Shown in pieces: positions 10,623 through 10,662 of a stretch of DNA of 10,662 bases (the first letter of the stretch is position 1; each line of letters opens with the position of its first letter). The notes beneath the pieces were generated by a model. The model saw only the letters and a program-made list of their open reading frames with translations. It had not been told where the DNA came from and made no database searches. The stretch covers positions 1 to 10,662 of the forward strand of contig JALXAF010000462.1 in assembly GCA_026992375.1 (NCBI GenBank). Reading direction: 5' to 3'. The stretch comes from Anaerolineae bacterium (lineage in GTDB: Bacteria > Chloroflexota > Anaerolineae > J102). The position numbers and the translations under genes are program-made.

Positions 10623-10662
10623 AATCTTTAGTCTTCAATCTTTAGTCTTCAATCTTTAGTCT
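10623..10662 (+). repeat. 14-bp tandem repeat (two heptamers), cut by window end
   Basis: The unit AATCTTTAGTCTTC occurs at 10623-10636 and 10637-10650 without change, and 12 of its 14 bases follow at 10651-10662, where the window ends. The array probably continues. Each unit is itself two related heptamers, AATCTTT and AGTCTTC. Confidence 0.9.

Noticed and set aside
2032..10662. CRISPR array
   Set aside because: The tandem blocks have units of 7-14 bases with no unique spacers and no cas genes nearby.

Overview
This window reads as a chromosomal stretch of a moderately GC-rich bacterium, most likely a member of the Chloroflexota (Anaerolineae/Caldilineae-like). That placement is an inference from gene content and style: a DHH-CBS-CBS-nucleotidyltransferase fusion, a one-TM coiled-coil protein with an SdrD-B-type C-terminal domain, tRNA without an encoded CCA, and families of short intergenic tandem repeats. 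No single marker fixes the taxon. No phage, IS element or CRISPR array was seen, and most genes are housekeeping-like.

Layout. Positions 1-106 (+) hold the C-terminus of an unidentified protein. A thioredoxin-fold gene (322-732, -) follows with its own terminator (258-292). Diverging from it is a 44-residue basic single-TM protein (911-1045, +) closed by a terminator at 1076-1103. Next come an EamA/DMT transporter (1136-1999, +), a repeat-filled gap (2032-2143), diaminopimelate decarboxylase lysA (2189-3508, +) and a directly following eight-cysteine small protein (3512-3820, +). A Trp/Asp-tailed small protein (3837-4124, -) converges on that pair. An AT-rich patch (about 4125-4550) holds a small two-TM protein (4276-4491, +), heptamer repeats and an 8-bp duplication.

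From 4552 to 10252 every gene lies on the minus strand. Read in the direction of transcription they are: a ybaK-like editing protein (10252-9764), a DsbB/BdbC-type oxidoreductase (9695-9255) and a membrane coiled-coil/SdrD-B protein (9233-8043), probably one operon ending at a large inverted repeat (7982-8023); tRNA-Leu(CAG) with a textbook promoter and terminator; an FtsL/DivIC-like division protein (7714-7277) with its own promoter; and the 871-residue DHH-CBS-CBS-tRNA nucleotidyltransferase (7167-4552), whose promoter sits so close to the ATG that its mRNA should be leaderless. The right end (10265-10662) has no convincing gene but holds inverted repeats, a TATAAT box and two tandem-repeat blocks.

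Functional threads. The nucleotidyltransferase and the nearby tRNA-Leu, which encodes CC but not the final A, belong to the same tRNA 3'-end maturation pathway. The DsbB-like oxidoreductase would act on exported proteins. The most notable points are: the DsbB-like frame has no ATG, GTG or TTG at its proper start, only an ATC placed behind a perfect AGGAGG; the large RNA-metabolism fusion appears leaderless; and the intergenic gaps carry two families of short-period repeats.
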